From: Microbacterium invictum
Lineage (GTDB): Bacteria; Actinomycetota; Actinomycetes; Actinomycetales; Microbacteriaceae
Length of the DNA stretch: 64,000 nt
Direction of reading: 5' to 3'
NCBI RefSeq assembly: GCF_014197265.1
Contig: NZ_JACIFH010000001.1
Location: 1,116,001 to 1,180,000, forward strand
Part shown: positions 1 through 9,692 of the stretch, piece by piece
How the letters are laid out: each line of letters begins with the position of its first letter
Numbering within the stretch: the first letter of the stretch is position 1
Notes under the pieces: model-generated
Databases searched by the model: none
Told to the model about the DNA's origin: nothing
The model's input: the letters and a program-made list of their open reading frames with translations, nothing else
Made by a program: the position numbers and the translations under genes

Positions 1-1
1 C

Positions 2-424
2 CAGGTGCTGTTCGGCTCGAACCTCGCGATGCGCACCGCGCTCTGGCGCGATGTGCGCGGCCGCGTCCACCGCGACGACCCGCGTGCGCACGACGACTTC
101 GACATCACGATCAACCTCGTCCCGGGCACGCACGTCCGCTATGACCGGTCACTCGTCGTCGACGTCTCGGCCCGCCCGTTCTCGTCGGTCGGCGCGCTGC
201 GCACGCGCCTGGCCTGGGCGCTGCACACCATGGCGATCAACCAGCGCGAGATGTCGTTCCTCGCGCGTCGCCGGCAGTGGCAGGCGTGGACGAGGGCAGT
301 GGATGCCGGCGACCCGCCGCCCGCGCCCGGCGAGGTCAGCGACCGCCGAGGCCGGCGCGCCCGACGATCGCGTGCGCGAGCTCGGTCGGCGAATCCTCGC
401 TGGGGCTGTGCCCGCCGCCGGTGA
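2..424 (+). CDS. Glycosyltransferase family 2, C-terminal part (5' end outside window)
   Basis: The frame is open from the window edge and ends at a TGA at 422-424, leaving about 140 residues. The visible part contains GSNLAMRTALWRDV, then HDDFDITINL, and ends in a basic tail. A Gly-Ser-Asn segment followed by an aspartate-rich DD/D stretch and a hydrophobic run is typical of the acceptor end of GT-A family 2 glycosyltransferases, enzymes that transfer sugars from nucleotide donors to cell-surface glycans or lipids. The last 89 bp overlap the 3' end of the convergent hydrolase gene, so the terminal Arg-rich residues may carry no function. The family assignment rests on a fragment and the substrate cannot be inferred. 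Confidence 0.55.
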   Translation, partial: QVLFGSNLAMRTALWRDVRGRVHRDDPRAHDDFDITINLVPGTHVRYDRSLVVDVSARPFSSVGALRTRLAWALHTMAINQREMSFLARRRQWQAWTRAVDAGDPPPAPGEVSDRRGRRARRSRARARSANPRWGCARRR

Positions 425-1271
425 GCAGCAGATCCGCGCCGATACGCGCCGCATAGTCGCGATGCAGCTGCTCCGGCCAGAGGTCGTGCGCACCGGCGAC
501 GACGAGCTTCGGCGCGGCGATGGCCGCGATCTTCTCATCGAGGTCCGGGGTGCGCATCATGAGTTCGAACGCGTCCGCGACACTGTCGGGTCGGGTGAGC
601 GCGAACCGCTCGCGCACGAAGTCGATGCGGTGGCGCGGCGCCCGGTTGAGGTTGCGGCGCACGCCCCACATCATGAGCCTCGCCGCCGTGCGCGGCGAGA
701 CGGCACGGGCGAGCGGACCGATGATCTTGATGCGGTGGAACACCGGGCCGATGACGGGCGGCGCCGAGATCAGGGTCAGCGACGCGATCGCCTCGGGGTA
801 GCGGGCGGCCAGCGCCGAGACGACGCTGCCGGCGAACGAATAGCCGACGAGGTGCACGGGCACCGGCCCCACTGTGAGGACCTCCTTCAGATCGTCGACG
901 AACAGGGCCTCGTCGTAGGAGTCTCGGCGCGGCCGGAGGTTCTCAGGCCCTGCCCGATGCGACTCGTACTGACCGGCCATGTCGAACGTCTCGGCGCGCA
1001 TGCCCGCGACCGCCAGCAGTGGCAGCATCAGGATGAAGTCCTCTTTCGACCCGGTGATCCCGGGGACCAGCACGACGCGCGGTGCGGCCGGCTCCCCCGC
1101 CACCAGGCCCGCCAGCCGGCCGCTGGGCACCGCGTACTCGGTCCGCATCACGCCGTCGGGAATGCCCCGCCAGTCGACATCGCCCAGAGCAGCATCCACC
1201 GCCCGCGCCTGCGCGGCCTCGAGACCGCGCACGTCCACCGGCTCGATGCGACGTGGCGGGACGACCGTCAT
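336..1271 (-). CDS. Alpha/beta-hydrolase, last gene of the acyl-CoA carboxylase operon
   Basis: A 311-residue single-domain alpha/beta-hydrolase. The likely triad is visible: nucleophile Ser145 in GYSFAGS, Asp263 in AHDLW and His288 in GGGHSP. The PGITGS segment near residue 70 is the usual oxyanion-hole turn. The ATG overlaps the TGA of the MaoC gene (ATGA), so it should be translationally coupled to the branched-chain catabolic operon. In the similar M. tuberculosis cluster this slot holds a CitE-like beta-hydroxyacyl-CoA lyase (from memory). Here the protein could be a thioesterase, an esterase or an unrelated hydrolase; the sequence does not say which. It has no signal peptide, so it is cytoplasmic. 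Confidence 0.8.
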   Translation of the reverse strand: MTVVPPRRIEPVDVRGLEAAQARAVDAALGDVDWRGIPDGVMRTEYAVPSGRLAGLVAGEPAAPRVVLVPGITGSKEDFILMLPLLAVAGMRAETFDMAGQYESHRAGPENLRPRRDSYDEALFVDDLKEVLTVGPVPVHLVGYSFAGSVVSALAARYPEAIASLTLISAPPVIGPVFHRIKIIGPLARAVSPRTAARLMMWGVRRNLNRAPRHRIDFVRERFALTRPDSVADAFELMMRTPDLDEKIAAIAAPKLVVAGAHDLWPEQLHRDYAARIGADLLLTGGGHSPSEDSPTELAHAIVGRAGLGGR

Positions 1272-1756
1272 GGGGCGGTGCCGTCCCCCGCGGCATCCAC
1301 GCACCACATGAGCGCGACCCGCGACGCGGTCGCGACCACGGTGCCGTCCTGGTTGCGGCCGGTGTGGCGCATGGTGACCAGCCCCTGACCCGGCCGGGAC
1401 GACGACAGTCGCTTCTCGGTGATCTCGGTGTCGACGTAGAGCGTGTCGCCGTGGAACAGCGGCGCCGGGAAGGCGATGTCGCTGAGCCCGAGCTGCGCGA
1501 CGAGCGTGCCCTGGGTGAGCTGGGTGACCGATGCGCCGACCAGGGTGGCGAGGGTCCACATCGAGTTCATGAGGCGCTGGCCGAACGGCTGGGTCGCGGC
1601 ATACGCGGCATCCAGATGCAGGGGCTGCGTGTTCATGGTCAGCGAGGAGAACAGCACGTTGTCGGCCTCGGTGGCGGTACGGCCCGGGCGATGCGCGTAC
1701 ACGGCGCCGACCTCGAACTCCTCGTAGTAGAGGCCGCGCTGGACGATGGGAGTCAC
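1268..1756 (-). CDS. MaoC-fold acyl-CoA hydratase/dehydratase
   Basis: A 162-residue single hot-dog (MaoC) domain, the normal length for this family, which hydrates 2-enoyl-CoA thioesters. The active-site loop reads TMNTQPLH, giving Asn42 and His47. In classical (R)-enoyl-CoA hydratases this loop is GDxNPxH, so Asn replaces the usual catalytic Asp. The NTQPLH form recalls mesaconyl/itaconyl-CoA hydratase-like MaoC proteins (memory). In this operon the expected substrate is a branched enoyl-CoA such as 3-methylglutaconyl-CoA made by the carboxylase (inference). The GTG start follows a TAGCGT hexamer by 6 nt, so the gene may also have its own leaderless transcript besides operon read-through. 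Confidence 0.85.
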   Translation of the reverse strand: MTPIVQRGLYYEEFEVGAVYAHRPGRTATEADNVLFSSLTMNTQPLHLDAAYAATQPFGQRLMNSMWTLATLVGASVTQLTQGTLVAQLGLSDIAFPAPLFHGDTLYVDTEITEKRLSSSRPGQGLVTMRHTGRNQDGTVVATASRVALMWCVDAAGDGTAP

Positions 1757-1762
1757 ATGCTC

Positions 1763-1768
1763 ACGCTA
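1763..1768 (-). promoter_or_regulatory. Candidate leaderless -10 element for the MaoC gene
   Basis: Minus-strand TAGCGT is followed by six bases and then the GTG start at 1756, with no Shine-Dalgarno between. The first three bases are also the TAG stop codon of the upstream acyl-CoA dehydrogenase gene. The fit to TANNNT-N6-start suggests an internal leaderless promoter. No convincing -35 was identified. Confidence 0.4.
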
Positions 1769-2929
1769 CTGCGCGACGCCCAGCGCCCGCGCAACGACAA
1801 GCAGTTGCACCTCACTGGTGCCCTCGCCGATCTCGAGGATCTTCGAGTCGCGGTAATGCCGCGCGACCGGGTACTCGTTCATGAACCCGTTGCCGCCGAA
1901 GATCTGGGTCGCATCGCGCGAGTTGTCCATGGCCGCGTCGCTCGCGGTGAGCTTCGCGATCGCCGCCTCGGTCTTGAACGGCTTTCCGGCATCACGCAGC
2001 CGGGCGGCGTGCAGCCACGCGAGGCGTGCGATGTGCACGCGCTGCTGCATGCGCGCGAGCATGAACTGAATGCCCTGCCGGGTCGACAGCGACTGCCCGA
2101 ACACCATGCGCGTTCCGGCGTAGTCGACCGCTGCCTGCAGGCATCCCTCGGCAGCACCGGTCGACAGTGCGGCGATGGCGATGCGCCCTTCGTCGAGGAT
2201 GTGCAGGAAGTTCGCGAATCCGCGTCCGCGTTCGCCGAGCAGGTTGCCGGCCGGGACGCGGGCACCGTCGAACGTGAGCGGGTGGGTGTCGCTCGCATGC
2301 CATCCGACCTTGTCGTACGCGGGCTCCACCGTGAAGCCGGGCGTGCCGCTCGGGACGATGATCGTCGAGATCTCCTTGCGGCCGCCGGATTCGCCCGTCA
2401 CGGCGGTGACGGTGACGAACCGCGTGATGGCGGTGCCGGAGTTGGTGATGAACTGCTTCGCGCCGTCGATGACCCATTCGTCGCCGTCCAGCCGGGCCGT
2501 GGTGCGCGTCGCACCGGCATCCGACCCCGCCTCCGGCTCGGTGAGGCCGAACCCGGCCAGAGCGCGCCCGGCCAGCAGGTCGGGCAGCAGTTCGCGCTTC
2601 TGCTCTTCGGTGCCGAACCGGAACACCGGCATCGCACCGAGGCTGACGCCGGCTTCGAGCGTGATCGCGATCGACTGGTCGACGCGTCCGAGCGCCTCGA
2701 TGGCGAGGCACAGCGCGAGGTAGTCGCCGCCCTGCCCGCCGTACTCCTCGGGGAACGGCAGCCCGAACAGCCCCAGCTCGCCCATCTGCGCGACGACGTC
2801 CAACGGCAGCGTCTTGGTGCGGTCGGCCTCGTAGGCGATCGGGGCGACGACCTCGTCGGCGAACGTGCGCACCAGGCGCGCGAGTTCGAGCTGTTCGTCG
2901 TCGAGCCCGTAGGCGGACAGGTCAATCAT
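1766..2929 (-). CDS. Short/branched-chain acyl-CoA dehydrogenase (FadE19-like)
   Basis: A 387-residue FAD-dependent acyl-CoA dehydrogenase, full length for the family. It has the FAD/substrate segment [12 protein letters not shown], the FGGNGF segment and the C-terminal EIGEGTSE. Glu369 lies at the MCAD/SCAD-type catalytic-base position. Isovaleryl-CoA dehydrogenases carry Ala there and a glutamate in an earlier helix, where this protein has DEGR. It should oxidise a short or 2-methyl-branched acyl-CoA made by the neighbouring 2-oxoacid dehydrogenase. The ATG at 2929 starts the conserved [12 protein letters not shown] and overlaps the end of the carboxylase alpha gene by 8 bp. Upstream in-frame codons belong to that gene's frame overlap. 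Its TAG stop may double as part of a promoter for the MaoC gene. Confidence 0.9.
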   Translation of the reverse strand: MIDLSAYGLDDEQLELARLVRTFADEVVAPIAYEADRTKTLPLDVVAQMGELGLFGLPFPEEYGGQGGDYLALCLAIEALGRVDQSIAITLEAGVSLGAMPVFRFGTEEQKRELLPDLLAGRALAGFGLTEPEAGSDAGATRTTARLDGDEWVIDGAKQFITNSGTAITRFVTVTAVTGESGGRKEISTIIVPSGTPGFTVEPAYDKVGWHASDTHPLTFDGARVPAGNLLGERGRGFANFLHILDEGRIAIAALSTGAAEGCLQAAVDYAGTRMVFGQSLSTRQGIQFMLARMQQRVHIARLAWLHAARLRDAGKPFKTEAAIAKLTASDAAMDNSRDATQIFGGNGFMNEYPVARHYRDSKILEIGEGTSEVQLLVVARALGVAQ

Positions 2930-4924
2930 GGGGTTCCTCCCGGTCGGCTTGGGCCCGCACATCGGCCAGCACCTCGTCGCGGCGCACCTGCGTGCCCACG
3001 GCGACGTGGATCCGTGCGACACCGTCGTGCGGCGCCGTCACGGCGTGCTCCATCTTCATGGCCTCGATCGTGACGAGGCGGTCTCCGGATGCCACGGGGG
3101 CACCGTCGGCGACGTGCACGGCCACGACGGTGCCCGGCATCGGCGCGCGCAGCTCGGGGTCGAGCGCACCGGTGGCGCGCTCGATCGCCGCGTGGCGCTG
3201 CGCCATCGCCGCTCGGCGGGTGACCGGCTGCAGCCGCCACGCCCGCCCGCCCGCGTGCACCCACACGGCGCCGTCCGCGTCGACCTCGGCGAGGGCGGAT
3301 GCCGGTGCGGCGGGGTCGTGCCCGGACCGGGGGACGTCGGGCGCCGTGACGCCGGCCACCGTGACTTCGACCTCGTGCACTGCGCCGTCGTCGCCGCGCA
3401 GCAGCACACGATGCGCCTCACGCTGCCCGCCGATCCGCCACCCCGGAAGCCGCTCCCACACCCCGCGCGATTCGTGAGACGCACCGAGACCCGCCGTCTG
3501 CCGCGGTGTCCCGTCACGGATGTGGTGTCTCGCCTCGGCCGCCGCCTGCAATGCCGCGGGCGTCGGCGTCGCGGGCCCGGGCGCGGGCAACCTGTCGATG
3601 AGTCCGGTGTCGAGGTCGCCGGCCCGCACGGCAACCTGAGCGAGCAGTCCGCGCAGGAAGGCGATGTTGGTGTCGACGCCCAGCACCACGGTGCCGGCGA
3701 GTGCGGCGTCGAGGCGGTCGAGGGCCTCGGCGCGATCGGCGCCGGCGGCGATGACCTTCGCGATCATGGGGTCGTAGTCGGCGGTGATCGTGCTGCCGGT
3801 CTCGACACCGGCATCCGTCCGCACATCCGGTGCCGCCTGCCACCGCAGCACATCGCCGGTGGCGGGCAGGAACCCGCGTTCGGGGGCCTCGGCGTACACG
3901 CGCGCCTCGATCGCATGACCGGTCAGGCGCACATCGTCCTGGGCGAACGCGAGCGGCTCACCGGCGGCGACGCGCAGCTGTTCGGCGACGAGGTCGACGC
4001 CGGTCACGAGCTCGGTGACGGGGTGCTCGACCTGCAGCCGCGTGTTCATCTCGATGAAGAAGAACTCGTCGGGCCGGTCGGCGGCGACGAGGAACTCGAC
4101 GGTCCCGGCCCCCCGGTAGTCGACGGATGCCGCGGCCGCACACGCGGCCTCGCCCAGCCGCGCACGGGTGGCGGCGTCGATGATGGGCGACGGCGCCTCT
4201 TCGATGACCTTCTGGTGTCGGCGCTGCAGGGTGCATTCGCGCTCGCCGAGGTGCACGATCGTGCCGTGCGCATCGGCGAGCACCTGCACCTCGATGTGGC
4301 GCGGCCTCTCGATCAGCCGCTCCAGCAGCAGCGTGTCGTCGCCGAAGGCGGCCGCCGCGATCCGGCGGGCGGTGACGAGCGCATCGGGCAGGGCCGCGGC
4401 ATCCCGCACGATCTGCATGCCCTTGCCGCCGCCGCCGGCCGAGGGCTTCACCAGCAGCGGGAACCCGGCCTGCGCGGCCCGTGCCACCACCTCGTCGTCG
4501 GTGAGCCCGGCGGCGGAGAAGCCCGGCACGGTGGGAACGCTCCGCGCTTCGACCTGCGTCTTGGCCCGGATCTTGTCGCCCATCACCTCGAGCGCCTCGG
4601 GGCCGGGCCCGACGAACACGATGCCGGCGTCGGCGCAGGCCCGCGCGAACGCCGCATTCTCTGACAGGAACCCGTACCCGGGATGGATCGCCTGGGCACC
4701 CGTCTCACGCGCCGCCCGCAGCACGGCGCCGATGTCGAGGTACGACTGCGTGGCCGGCGCGGGGCCGAGCCGCACGGCCACGTCCGCCTCGCGCACGTGG
4801 GGTGCGCCGGCGTCGGCGTCGCTGTACACGGCGACCGACCGGATGCCCAGTGCGCGCAGCGTGCGGATCACCCGCCGCGCGATCTCGCCGCGGTTCGCGA
4901 CCAGGACTGTGGTGAACACGCCGC

Positions 4925-4928
<4 letters not shown>
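2922..4928 (-). CDS. accA1: Acyl-CoA carboxylase alpha subunit (biotin carboxylase plus biotin carrier)
   Basis: A 668-residue two-function subunit. The N-terminal biotin carboxylase opens with [16 protein letters not shown], followed by the ATP-grasp glycine loop [11 protein letters not shown] and [14 protein letters not shown]. The last 70 residues form a biotinyl domain with EAMKMEH, so Lys625 is the biotin attachment site. It carboxylates biotin with ATP and bicarbonate and hands CO2 to the beta subunit encoded upstream. Context with an acyl-CoA dehydrogenase and branched-chain dehydrogenase points to 3-methylcrotonyl-CoA carboxylase. The GTG start overlaps the beta-subunit TGA (GTGA); a second GTG at 4919 is possible. 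A BioY biotin transporter is encoded at about 29 kb. Confidence 0.93.
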
Positions 4929-6529
<1,601 letters not shown>

Positions 6530-6568
6530 GACATCTCCGTCGATGCTGGCGCCGCAGGGACGCAATCC

Positions 6569-6584
6569 GTTAGTGTTCACTAAC
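6569..6584. promoter_or_regulatory. Palindromic operator candidate 1 (tetR-accD1 intergenic)
   Basis: GTTAGTG-TT-CACTAAC is a perfect 7-bp inverted repeat with a 2-bp centre. It lies between the divergent accD1 and tetR starts, 40 bp from accD1. TetR regulators usually bind such short palindromes next to their own gene, so this is the best candidate site for the adjacent repressor. Confidence 0.7.
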
Positions 6585-6598
6585 TGATCCACCGCCAG

Positions 6599-6614
6599 GT
6601 TAGCGACTACTAAC
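6599..6614. promoter_or_regulatory. Palindromic operator candidate 2 (tetR-accD1 intergenic)
   Basis: GTTAG-CGACTA-CTAAC shares the outer five bases of both arms with the first site but has a mismatched core. It starts exactly 30 bp after site 1, about three helical turns, so both would face the same side of the DNA. It ends 20 bp before the tetR ATG and would allow autoregulation. Confidence 0.6.
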
Positions 6615-6634
6615 TGAAATCACAAGGGGACCTC

Positions 6635-7243
6635 ATGGTCGACGGCACCTCTACGACGCCGCGCGAACGCGCGAAAGCCGATCGCCAGCGCGCGCTGCTC
6701 GACGCCGCCGCCCGGCTGTTCGCGGCGCACGGGTTCGACGGCGTCAGCCTCGAAGACCTCGGCGCGGCGGTCGGCGTCACCGGCCCGGCCGTCTACCGCC
6801 ACTTCGAGAGCAAGCGGGCGCTGCTCGGCGAGATCCTGCTGCACACGAGCGAGAACCTGCTCGCCGGCGGACAGCAGGTCATCGGCACGGCCGACTCCCC
6901 CGAGACGCGCCTGCGCGGACTCATCGCGTTCCATGTGGACTTCGCCCTGACCGACGCCGACGTCATCCGCGTGCAGGATCGCGACCTCGCCCAGCTCGAC
7001 GACGCCGACCGCCACCGGGTGCGCCGGCTCCAGCGCGAGTACGTCGACCTGTGGACGGGGGTGCTGGCCGACGTGCTGGCGGCACCGGCATCCACTGATC
7101 TCCGTGTCCGCGCGCAGGCGGGCTTCGGCCTGATCAACTCGACCCCGCACAGCGTTCGGGGACTTCGCGGCGCCCCCGGCGACGACGAGGTGCGCGCACT
7201 GCTGGGTGCGATGGCCTACGCCGCGTTGACCGCCGCGGGCTGA
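6635..7243 (+). CDS. TetR-family regulator of the branched-chain catabolic genes
   Basis: A 202-residue TetR regulator. The N-terminal helix-turn-helix covers about residues 16-62 (LLDAAARLFAAHGF, then VGVTGPAVYRHFESKRALL). The C-terminal ligand domain has DVIRVQDRDLAQLDD and GLINSTPHS, patterns I recall from acyl-CoA-responsive KstR2/FadR-like actinobacterial regulators. An AAGGGGA ribosome site precedes the ATG. It diverges from accD1 across two palindromes and converges on the bkd genes, matching the position of Rv2506 next to accD1 in M. tuberculosis (memory). The probable effector is a branched acyl-CoA intermediate, but this is inference. Confidence 0.85.
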   Translation: MVDGTSTTPRERAKADRQRALLDAAARLFAAHGFDGVSLEDLGAAVGVTGPAVYRHFESKRALLGEILLHTSENLLAGGQQVIGTADSPETRLRGLIAFHVDFALTDADVIRVQDRDLAQLDDADRHRVRRLQREYVDLWTGVLADVLAAPASTDLRVRAQAGFGLINSTPHSVRGLRGAPGDDEVRALLGAMAYAALTAAG

Positions 7244-7287
7244 ACCGCGGGCGCCTCCCCGTCGCCCACGGCACCCTCGCCCCAGCT

Positions 7288-8682
7288 CTACAGCATCGCC
7301 CGGCCCGGCTCTCGCAGCACGTCCGCGACGTCGACGAGGAACCGCGACCCCTGCTCGCCGTCGGCGAGGCGGTGGTCGAACGACAGGCTCAGCGTCATCA
7401 CATCGCGCAGCGCGATCTCGCCCTCGTGCTCCCACGGCTGGCGGCGCACGGCCCCCAGCCCCAGGATTCCGGCCTCGCCGGGGTTGAGGATCGGCGTGCC
7501 GGCGTCCACGCCGAACACTCCGAAGTTCGTGATCGAGAACGTCCCGCCGCGGAGGGCGTCGAGCCCGGTCTTGCCGCTGCGTGCCGTCTGCGCCAGTTCG
7601 CCGATCGCGTCGGCGAGCGCTGCCAGTCCCATGCGATCTGCGTCCTTGATGTTCGGGACGACCAGCCCGCGCTCGGTCGCCGCGGCGACGCCCAGGTTCA
7701 CGTAGTGGAACTGGACGATCTCCGCTGCGGCCTCATCCCAGCGGGAGTTGAGCTCGGGGCGCGCGCGCAGCGCGAGGCAGACGGCCTTGGCCGCGACCGC
7801 CATGATGCCGATGCGGTGATCGGCGAGCCGCTTGTCAGACCGCAGGCGTGCGAGCAGCTCGGTGGTGGCGGTGACATCGACGGTGAGGAAGCTCGTCACG
7901 TGCGGGGCGGTGAACGCGCTCGCGACCATGGCCTGCGCGGTGGCCTTGCGCACGCCGCGGATCGGCATCCGCGTCTCGCGGTCGCCTCCCGGCAGGTCGT
8001 CGGCGGGCAGCTGGGCGGCGCTGCGCGTCGGCGCCGCGGACACCGGCGCCTGCCGCTCGGCGGTGCGCGCGGCGTACTCCTCGACGTCGGCGCGGGTGAT
8101 GATCCCGCTCGCCCCGGATGCCTCGACGAGGGCCAGATCGATGCCGAGGTCCTTCGCGAGCTTGCGGACCGGAGGCGTCGACCGCGGCCGCTCGTGCCGG
8201 GTGTCCGGCGGCGGCTGCGAAGTGACCGCATCGTGGGGTGCGGCCTCGAGGACGGCGGTGTCGGCTGCCGGGGCTGCACGTCCCGCGCGGGCCCGGCGCT
8301 GCGGGCGGGCGCCGCTGCGCGGCGCCGCCCCGTAGCCGACGAGGTTGGGCGGGTCGGCAGGCTCTGCCCCGGCCTCGCCGGCCGGAGTGCTGTTCGACTC
8401 TGCGCCCGCGGGCACTGCGGACGGTGCGGCGGGTGCTCCCGCGGCATCCACCTCGAACGAGATGAGCACGGCGCCCACGGCGACGGTCTCACCTGCTTCG
8501 GCACGCACGTCTCTCACCGTGCCCGCATACGGCGAGGGCAACTCGACGACGGCTTTGGCCGTCTCGACCTCGGCGATCGTCTGGTTGAGTTTCACGGTGT
8601 CGCCGGGAGCGACCAGCCACTGCACGATCTCGGCCTCGGGCAGGCCCTCGCCCAGGTCGGGCAGACGGAACTCGGCGATCAC
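7288..8682 (-). CDS. bkdC: Branched-chain 2-oxoacid dehydrogenase E2 (dihydrolipoamide acyltransferase)
   Basis: 464 residues with the usual E2 order: a lipoyl domain (1-80) with the lipoylated Lys43 in VETAKAVVE, a long Ala/Pro/Gly-rich linker, a peripheral-subunit-binding domain (VRKLAKDLGIDLALVEASG), a second linker, then the acyltransferase core ending in SFDHRLADG with His437 and Asp441. It moves the acyl group from E1 to CoA. Only one lipoyl domain is present. The GTG start overlaps the E1beta TGA (GTGA). No lipoamide dehydrogenase (E3) gene lies in the window, so E3 must come from elsewhere. It converges on tetR with a 44-bp gap that holds no clear hairpin. Confidence 0.93.
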   Translation of the reverse strand: MIAEFRLPDLGEGLPEAEIVQWLVAPGDTVKLNQTIAEVETAKAVVELPSPYAGTVRDVRAEAGETVAVGAVLISFEVDAAGAPAAPSAVPAGAESNSTPAGEAGAEPADPPNLVGYGAAPRSGARPQRRARAGRAAPAADTAVLEAAPHDAVTSQPPPDTRHERPRSTPPVRKLAKDLGIDLALVEASGASGIITRADVEEYAARTAERQAPVSAAPTRSAAQLPADDLPGGDRETRMPIRGVRKATAQAMVASAFTAPHVTSFLTVDVTATTELLARLRSDKRLADHRIGIMAVAAKAVCLALRARPELNSRWDEAAAEIVQFHYVNLGVAAATERGLVVPNIKDADRMGLAALADAIGELAQTARSGKTGLDALRGGTFSITNFGVFGVDAGTPILNPGEAGILGLGAVRRQPWEHEGEIALRDVMTLSLSFDHRLADGEQGSRFLVDVADVLREPGRAML

Positions 8683-9692
8683 GACTCCACCCCCGACAGG
8701 CTGTTCGGGCGCTCGAGGACGCGGTCCACGGCATCCAGGATCCGGTCGAGGTCGGGCAGGTGGTGCTTCTCGAGCTTCGCGGGCGGGTACGGGATGTCGT
8801 GCCCGGTGACCCGCTCAGGTGCAGCCTCGAGGTAGTGGAAGCACTTCTCGGTGATGCTGGCGATGAGCTCGGCGCCCACTCCCGCCTCGCGCGCGGCCTC
8901 GTGGGTCACCACGACCCGTCCGGTCTTGCGCACCGATGCCGTCACTGTCGGGTAGTCCACCGGCGAGATCGAGCGCAGGTCGATCACCTCGATCGAGGTG
9001 CCCTCGTCGTCGGCGGCGGTGGCCGCGTCCAGCGCCGTGGCCACCTGGGCGCCGTAGGCGAGCAGTGTCACATCGGTCCCGGCGCGCACGACGCGGGCGA
9101 GCCCCATCGGAGCGGCGTCGGCGATGTCGGCGCCGAGGTCGACCTCGTCCTTGGTGTGGTAGAGCCGCTTGGGCTCGAAGAAGACGACCGGGTCGTCGCA
9201 CGCGATCGCCTGGCGCAGCATCATGTAGGCATCCTGCGGGTTCGACACGGCGACCACGCGCAGGCCGGAGGTGTGCACGAAGTAGGCCTCGGGCGATTCG
9301 GAGTGGTGCTCGGCGGCTCCCACACCACCCGCCCACGGGATGCGCACGGTGATCGGCATCGTGACGTTGCCGCGCGTGCGGTAGTGCAGCTTCGCGACCT
9401 GGCAGACGATCTGGTCGAACGCGGGATACACGAAGCCGTCGAACTGGATCTCGACCACCGGGCGGAATCCTCGGAAGGCGAGGCCGACGGCGGTGCCCAT
9501 GATGCCCGACTCCGCCAGCGGCGTATCGATGATGCGGGGTGCGCCGAACTCATCGATCAGGCCGTCGGTGATGCGGAAGACGCCGCCGAGCCTGCCGATG
9601 TCCTCCCCCATCACGATGACCTTGTCGTCGTCGGCCAGCGCGCGGCGGAGGCCGGCGTTCAGGGCCTTGCCCATGGTGAGCAGCTCGCTCAT
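8679..9692 (-). CDS. bkdB: Branched-chain 2-oxoacid dehydrogenase E1 beta subunit
   Basis: A 337-residue transketolase-like beta subunit. It contains VMGEDIGRLGGVFRIT, DTPLAESGIMGTAVGLAF, the RIPWAGGVGAAEHHSESPEA segment and the C-terminal VVTHEAAREAGVGAE, all typical of E1beta. It forms the alpha2beta2 thiamine-diphosphate decarboxylase with the gene upstream. The ATG overlaps the E1alpha TGA (ATGA). Pairing with methylcrotonyl-CoA carboxylase and acyl-CoA dehydrogenase genes favours branched-chain 2-oxoacids over pyruvate, although sequence alone does not exclude pyruvate activity. Confidence 0.93.
   Translation of the reverse strand: MSELLTMGKALNAGLRRALADDDKVIVMGEDIGRLGGVFRITDGLIDEFGAPRIIDTPLAESGIMGTAVGLAFRGFRPVVEIQFDGFVYPAFDQIVCQVAKLHYRTRGNVTMPITVRIPWAGGVGAAEHHSESPEAYFVHTSGLRVVAVSNPQDAYMMLRQAIACDDPVVFFEPKRLYHTKDEVDLGADIADAAPMGLARVVRAGTDVTLLAYGAQVATALDAATAADDEGTSIEVIDLRSISPVDYPTVTASVRKTGRVVVTHEAAREAGVGAELIASITEKCFHYLEAAPERVTGHDIPYPPAKLEKHHLPDLDRILDAVDRVLERPNSLSGVES

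Noticed and set aside
1082..3073. 663-codon plus-strand open frame opposite the maoC and acyl-CoA dehydrogenase genes
   Set aside because: No motif, low-complexity Arg/Gly content, fully antisense to two well-supported genes.
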